Assembly (NCBI RefSeq): GCF_016862975.1 | Contig: NZ_BONZ01000085.1 | Span: 29,449 to 93,448 of the forward strand | Direction: 5' to 3' | DNA length: 64,000 bases | Source: Rugosimonospora africana | GTDB taxonomy: Bacteria; Actinomycetota; Actinomycetes; Mycobacteriales; Micromonosporaceae | Shown here: positions 60,622 through 64,000 of the stretch, piece after piece | How positions within the stretch are numbered: the first letter of the stretch is position 1 | How the letters are laid out: each line of letters starts with the position of its first letter | Position numbers and translations under genes: made by a program | Notes under the pieces: generated by a model | The model's database searches: none | Seen by the model: the letters and a program-made list of their open reading frames with translations, nothing else | Told to the model about the DNA's origin: nothing

Positions 60622-62346
60622 ATGACCGCACGACTCCGCGGTCGCCTCCGGGCGGCGACACCGGCCGTGCTCGCCACGCTGGTCCTGCTGTCGACGGCGT
60701 GCACGAGCCCGTCACACCACGGCGACCAACCGCCACCGCATGCCGGCGGTACCCTGCTCTACCTGCGCTCCGGTGCCGGATTCGTCCATCTAGACCCGCA
60801 ACGCGACTTCCTCGCCCAGGATCAGGCGTTCGCCGGCGGCTACCTGCAACGCACGCTGACCACCTACACGTTCAGCGATCGGGCCCGCGCGGCCACCCTG
60901 GTACCCGATCTGGCCACCGACACCGGCCGTCCCAGCCGGGACGCGCGGACCTGGGCGTTCACCCTCCGCAAAGGGGTCAGCTTCCAGAACGGCCAACCGA
61001 TCCGCTGCCAGGACATCAGGTACGGTCTGGCACGCGCCTTCGCCGGTTCCGCGCTGACCGGGGTCTCCCCGCCCGCGGTCGCGATGCTCGACATTCCCCG
61101 GGACGCGCACGGTGAGCCGACCTACCAGGGTCCGTATCCGGCGCCGGGCAACAACACGGGCGCCCTCGACCGGGCCGTGGCGTGCTCGCCCGACGGGCGC
61201 ACCATCACGTTCCACCTCAACCGCCCGGCCGCCGACTTCAACGACACCGTGGCGCTGCTGACCTACAGCCCGGTACCGCAGTCGCTGGATACCGGTACGC
61301 AGTACGACCAGCGGCCGGTTTCGTCCGGCCCGTACGAAATCGCGCAGAACGCCCCGGGTAGCCGTCTGGTCCTGGTTCGCAACCCGCACTGGAACAGAGC
61401 CTCCGATCCGGTGCGACCGGCGTACCCGGACCGCGTCGTCACCGAGATCGGCGTGCCGGACACCCAGATCCAGCAGCGACTGATCGCGGACGCCGACGCC
61501 GATCAGGCCGCCGTAGCCAACCTCAGCGCACCGTCGGCGCAGGCGGTGTTCGCCGACCCGAAGCTTGCGGGCCGGCGCTACGACGGCACCAACGGCAACG
61601 TCGACTACCTGGCGATCAACACCACCCGGGTCGCCGACCTCCAGCAGCGCCGGGCCATCGTCGCGGCGCTCGATGTCGGCGCCCTGAACGCCGCGGCCGG
61701 CGGCGATCTGGACGGTACCCGCGCCGACGGGCTGGTCTCCCCGGCCCTCGGCATCGACTACCAACCCACCGGACTGTGGGACGGGTTGCTCGGCAAGGAC
61801 ATCCCGACCGGGGGCGACCCGTCCTACGCCCGCCAGCTCATCGCCGAGTCCGGACGGCCGATGCCGGTGCTCACCTACGACTACATCGAGTCCGCCGGAG
61901 CGGACCGGGCCGCGACGATCGTGGTGTCGTCGCTGGCGCGCGCCGGGATCACCGTGCGGGCGCACGCACTCTCACCGCAGGTCTACTACCCCACCGTGCG
62001 TGACCCCCGTACCGCCAGCGATCTGGTCTTCGGTTCCGCCGCGCCGAACTGGCACAACGCCTCCGCCCTCCTGGCCGACCTGCTGACCCCGTCCGGCTCG
62101 CTGAACCTGTCGCAGTACGACGACGCCACCGTGACCCGCGACGTGCACGACGGCCAGACCCAACTCGACCGGGACGCCCAGGCACGCCAGTGGAGCCGGC
62201 TCGACCGCTCGGCGATGCTCCAGGCGGTTGCCGTACCGCTGCGCTTCGAACACGCTCAGGCGCTCGTCGGTTCCCGGGTCGGCGGCGCCTACATCTGGGC
62301 GCCGTACGGATCCCTGCCCTTCGGCGCGCTCTGGGTGAGGCCATGA
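60622..62346 (+). CDS. Peptide-type ABC substrate-binding lipoprotein (DppA/OppA-like)
   Basis: 574 residues. Lipobox LSTAC with Cys27. SBP family 5 features: GGTLLYLRSGAGFVHLDPQRDF, WAFTLRKGVSFQNGQPIRCQDIRYGLARAF, ITFHLNRPAADFNDTVALLTYSPVPQ, SSGPYEIAQ, and the RRAIVAALD and SYDD-like C-terminal parts. It binds oligopeptides or similar ligands outside the membrane. No dpp permease genes follow, so it is an orphan receptor; its position behind padR, beside a peptide-export operon, suggests it may bind the exported peptide. GAAGGG precedes the start. Confidence 0.87.
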   Translation: MTARLRGRLRAATPAVLATLVLLSTACTSPSHHGDQPPPHAGGTLLYLRSGAGFVHLDPQRDFLAQDQAFAGGYLQRTLTTYTFSDRARAATLVPDLATDTGRPSRDARTWAFTLRKGVSFQNGQPIRCQDIRYGLARAFAGSALTGVSPPAVAMLDIPRDAHGEPTYQGPYPAPGNNTGALDRAVACSPDGRTITFHLNRPAADFNDTVALLTYSPVPQSLDTGTQYDQRPVSSGPYEIAQNAPGSRLVLVRNPHWNRASDPVRPAYPDRVVTEIGVPDTQIQQRLIADADADQAAVANLSAPSAQAVFADPKLAGRRYDGTNGNVDYLAINTTRVADLQQRRAIVAALDVGALNAAAGGDLDGTRADGLVSPALGIDYQPTGLWDGLLGKDIPTGGDPSYARQLIAESGRPMPVLTYDYIESAGADRAATIVVSSLARAGITVRAHALSPQVYYPTVRDPRTASDLVFGSAAPNWHNASALLADLLTPSGSLNLSQYDDATVTRDVHDGQTQLDRDAQARQWSRLDRSAMLQAVAVPLRFEHAQALVGSRVGGAYIWAPYGSLPFGALWVRP

Positions 62347-62489
62347 CGGCTCGATCGGCGCACCCGGGATTCCCGCGTCGAGTGACAGGTCCGTTGGCCG
62401 CCGCACCGAACCGAATCGCGGCCGGGTCCGTGGTTGTTCGCGGGGGTCCCGTTCTCCGGGACCGGCGACCGCGAGACAAGGGAGTTCCT

Positions 62490-63557
62490 ATGCTCAAACG
62501 AGTCGGCCTGATCGGCGCGGGCGTACTGGCCGCGGCAGCCGTTGCGGTGCCGCTTCCCGCCAACGCTCAAAGCTCGAGTAGGCCCGTGCAGCCGCATGGC
62601 TTCCTGCAGACCAACCTCGTTTCCGACCAGCCCGGCAAGGCCACCCTGACGGACCCGCACCTGATCAACCCGTGGGGCGCATCCGAAAGCACATCCAGTC
62701 CAATGTGGGTGTCCAACACCGGTACGAGCACCTCGACGCTCTACGCGGGCAGCGTGGGCACCACGCCGCCGAGCATCAACCCGCTCGTGGTCAGCGTCCC
62801 CGCGGGGCCGCCGACCGGTCAGGTATTCAACGACACCACCGGCTTCGACCTGCCGGGCACCACGACACCGGCGAGGTTCATCTTCGCCGGCCTCGGCGGC
62901 GCAATCACCGCCTGGGCCGGGGGCGCCAGCGCGACGGTCGCCGCGCAGGCGAGCGGAGCCGCGTACACCGGCCTCGGATTGGCGCACAGCCCGTTCGGTC
63001 CGCTGCTGTTGGGCGCGGACTTCGCCACCGGCAAGATCGATGTGTTCGACTCCACGTTCACTCAACTGCCGGTGGACGGGCTGTTTCAGGACCGGAACCT
63101 GCCGAAGGGCTACGCGCCGTTCAACGTGCGGGAACTTGGTGGAAAGGTCTACGTGACCTACGCGAAGGTGGATCCCGCCACGCACCTGGAAGTCAAGAAG
63201 CCGGGTGAGGGCGTGGTCGACGTCTACACCACCTATGGCACGTTGATCAAGCGGCTGGTCAGTCACGGCTCGCTCGACGCGCCCTGGGGCGTCACCATCG
63301 CACCGGCCGGCTTCGGCAAGTTCTCCGGCGAGCTGCTGGTCGGCAACTTCGGCAACGGCCGGGTCAACGTGTTCGATCCGGCAACGGGTCGCCCGCTCGG
63401 CCCGTTGACGGACTCCTCCGGCAGGCCGATCGTGATCGATGGTCTGTGGGCGTTGCTGGTCGGCAATTCCGTGGTTGGCGGCACCGATTCGGTGCTGTTC
63501 ACCGCGGGACCCGCGAACGAGACCCACGGCCTGGTCGGCAAGCTGACTGCCAACTGA
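62490..63557 (+). CDS. Secreted TIGR03118 family beta-propeller protein
   Basis: 355 residues from ATG 62490 (AAGGGAG upstream). Signal peptide cleaving near ANAQS (residue 26). TIGR03118 features: [103 protein letters not shown] and [22 protein letters not shown], suggesting a six-bladed propeller. No enzymatic role is established for this family. A small hairpin (62445-62463) lies in its leader and a strong terminator follows. Confidence 0.85.
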   Translation: MLKRVGLIGAGVLAAAAVAVPLPANAQSSSRPVQPHGFLQTNLVSDQPGKATLTDPHLINPWGASESTSSPMWVSNTGTSTSTLYAGSVGTTPPSINPLVVSVPAGPPTGQVFNDTTGFDLPGTTTPARFIFAGLGGAITAWAGGASATVAAQASGAAYTGLGLAHSPFGPLLLGADFATGKIDVFDSTFTQLPVDGLFQDRNLPKGYAPFNVRELGGKVYVTYAKVDPATHLEVKKPGEGVVDVYTTYGTLIKRLVSHGSLDAPWGVTIAPAGFGKFSGELLVGNFGNGRVNVFDPATGRPLGPLTDSSGRPIVIDGLWALLVGNSVVGGTDSVLFTAGPANETHGLVGKLTAN

Positions 63558-63572
63558 CGCTCCGCACGACGC

Positions 63573-63610
63573 CGGTCCGGCCTCGTCACGCACCCGGTGA
63601 GGCCGGACCG
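63573..63610 (+). terminator. Hairpin terminator
   Basis: A perfect 12-bp stem (CGGTCCGGCCTC with GAGGCCGGACCG) and a 14-nt loop, starting 16 bases after the TIGR03118 gene. Nothing else is recognisable in the 251-bp gap to the next gene. Confidence 0.8.
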
Positions 63611-63808
63611 CGCCGACAGGCATCGTCGCGAGCATCCGGTGCGGCGTGCCGCATCAGGATCAACCCGCTGGCCGCGAGGAAGGGACACCGGGAACATCCG
63701 ACACCCGCGCGGTGTTCAGCCGATCATGGCCGCGTGCAGATCGCAGGTGACCCGGCTTCTACTCGGATCGTCCGGCACGTTCCTGCCGGTGGAAGGAAGC
63801 ATCACACC

Positions 63809-64000
63809 ATGGCAACAGTGAGTTTCCGCGAGGCGTCGAGGGTTTACCCCGGTACCACCAATCCAGCGGTCGACGCCCTCAACCTGGAGATCGGCGACGG
63901 AGAGTTCCTCGTCCTGGTCGGCCCGTCCGGCTCCGGCAAGTCCACCGCCCTGCGCATGCTCGCCGGGCTCGAGGATGTCGACAGCGGCGGCATCTTCATC
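63809..64000 (+). CDS. Sugar ABC transporter ATPase (UgpC/MsmX type), 5' part
   Basis: The first 64 residues, cut by the window end. Start ATG 63809 with GGAAGGAAG upstream. [59 protein letters not shown] matches the N-terminus of the MalK/UgpC/MsmX ATPases, which energise several carbohydrate importers at once. Walker A is GPSGSGKST. Confidence 0.88.
   Translation, partial: MATVSFREASRVYPGTTNPAVDALNLEIGDGEFLVLVGPSGSGKSTALRMLAGLEDVDSGGIFI

Noticed and set aside
63597..63821. 74-codon ORF in the gap before the sugar ABC ATPase
   Set aside because: It overlaps a strong terminator and the ATPase start, with Arg-rich non-coding-like composition and no ribosome site.

Overview
The window is high-GC DNA (roughly 70% by eye) from an actinomycete. 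The evidence is the strong G/C third-codon bias, frequent GTG starts, ATGA/GTGA gene overlaps, many probably leaderless promoters (a TANNNT hexamer 6-8 nt before the start codon), and the families present: ECF41 sigma factor, BlaC-like beta-lactamase, LtrA proteins, HelD-type RNA polymerase helicase, MocR regulator and a SpoIIE/STAS switch. I cannot fix the genus; Micromonosporaceae or a relative is a guess. I see no rRNA, tRNA, CRISPR, transposase or phage gene. No gap between genes exceeds about 280 bases.

Layout. 1-3604 (minus): ABC ATPase, ABC permease and a window-truncated YVTN beta-propeller protein, apparently one operon. 3883-9382 (plus): aldo/keto reductase, amidase, a phosphotransferase-fold kinase and a secreted sedolisin-like peptidase. 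9592-14173 (plus): a complete branched-chain-amino-acid-type ABC importer (livG-livF-livK-livH-livM). 14449-19353 (plus): a 1406-residue sensor kinase/response regulator/PP2C/anti-sigma fusion translationally coupled to a STAS protein, then a MazG-like pyrophosphohydrolase. 19486-25451: a Tat-exported M20 amidohydrolase, a TetR regulator with a divergent membrane gene and clear operators, and a protein made of two LtrA domains. 25523-33350: class A beta-lactamase, pentapeptide-repeat protein, a third LtrA domain, an ECF41 sigma factor with divergent inverted-repeat promoters, MocR regulator, cupin and epimerase. 33396-41467: HelD/HelR ATPase, a DUF4241-like protein, a phosphodiester glycosidase/metallophosphoesterase fusion and a second epimerase that carries an ECF41-type promoter.

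41560-52775 (minus) is an elaborate Pst phosphate-uptake locus. A PHO box lies in front of an 880-residue surface binding-type protein, followed by PstC, PstA, a membrane-anchored PstS-like protein, a sortase-fold protein without the sortase catalytic residues, and PstB. Upstream are two more secreted proteins, one PstS-like, and a small DUF1508-like protein.

52972-60498 is the most novel-looking part. A minus-strand operon encodes a LolD-type ATPase, a 73-residue peptide with eight cysteines in its last 41 residues, a MauE-like membrane redox protein, a TlpA-like thioredoxin with CXXC, an ABC exporter and a large FtsX-type permease. A leaderless PadR repressor is divergent. It reads as a cassette for making, oxidatively folding and exporting (or resisting) a disulfide-rich peptide. 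The window ends with a peptide-binding lipoprotein, a TIGR03118 beta-propeller and the start of a UgpC/MsmX-type sugar ABC ATPase.
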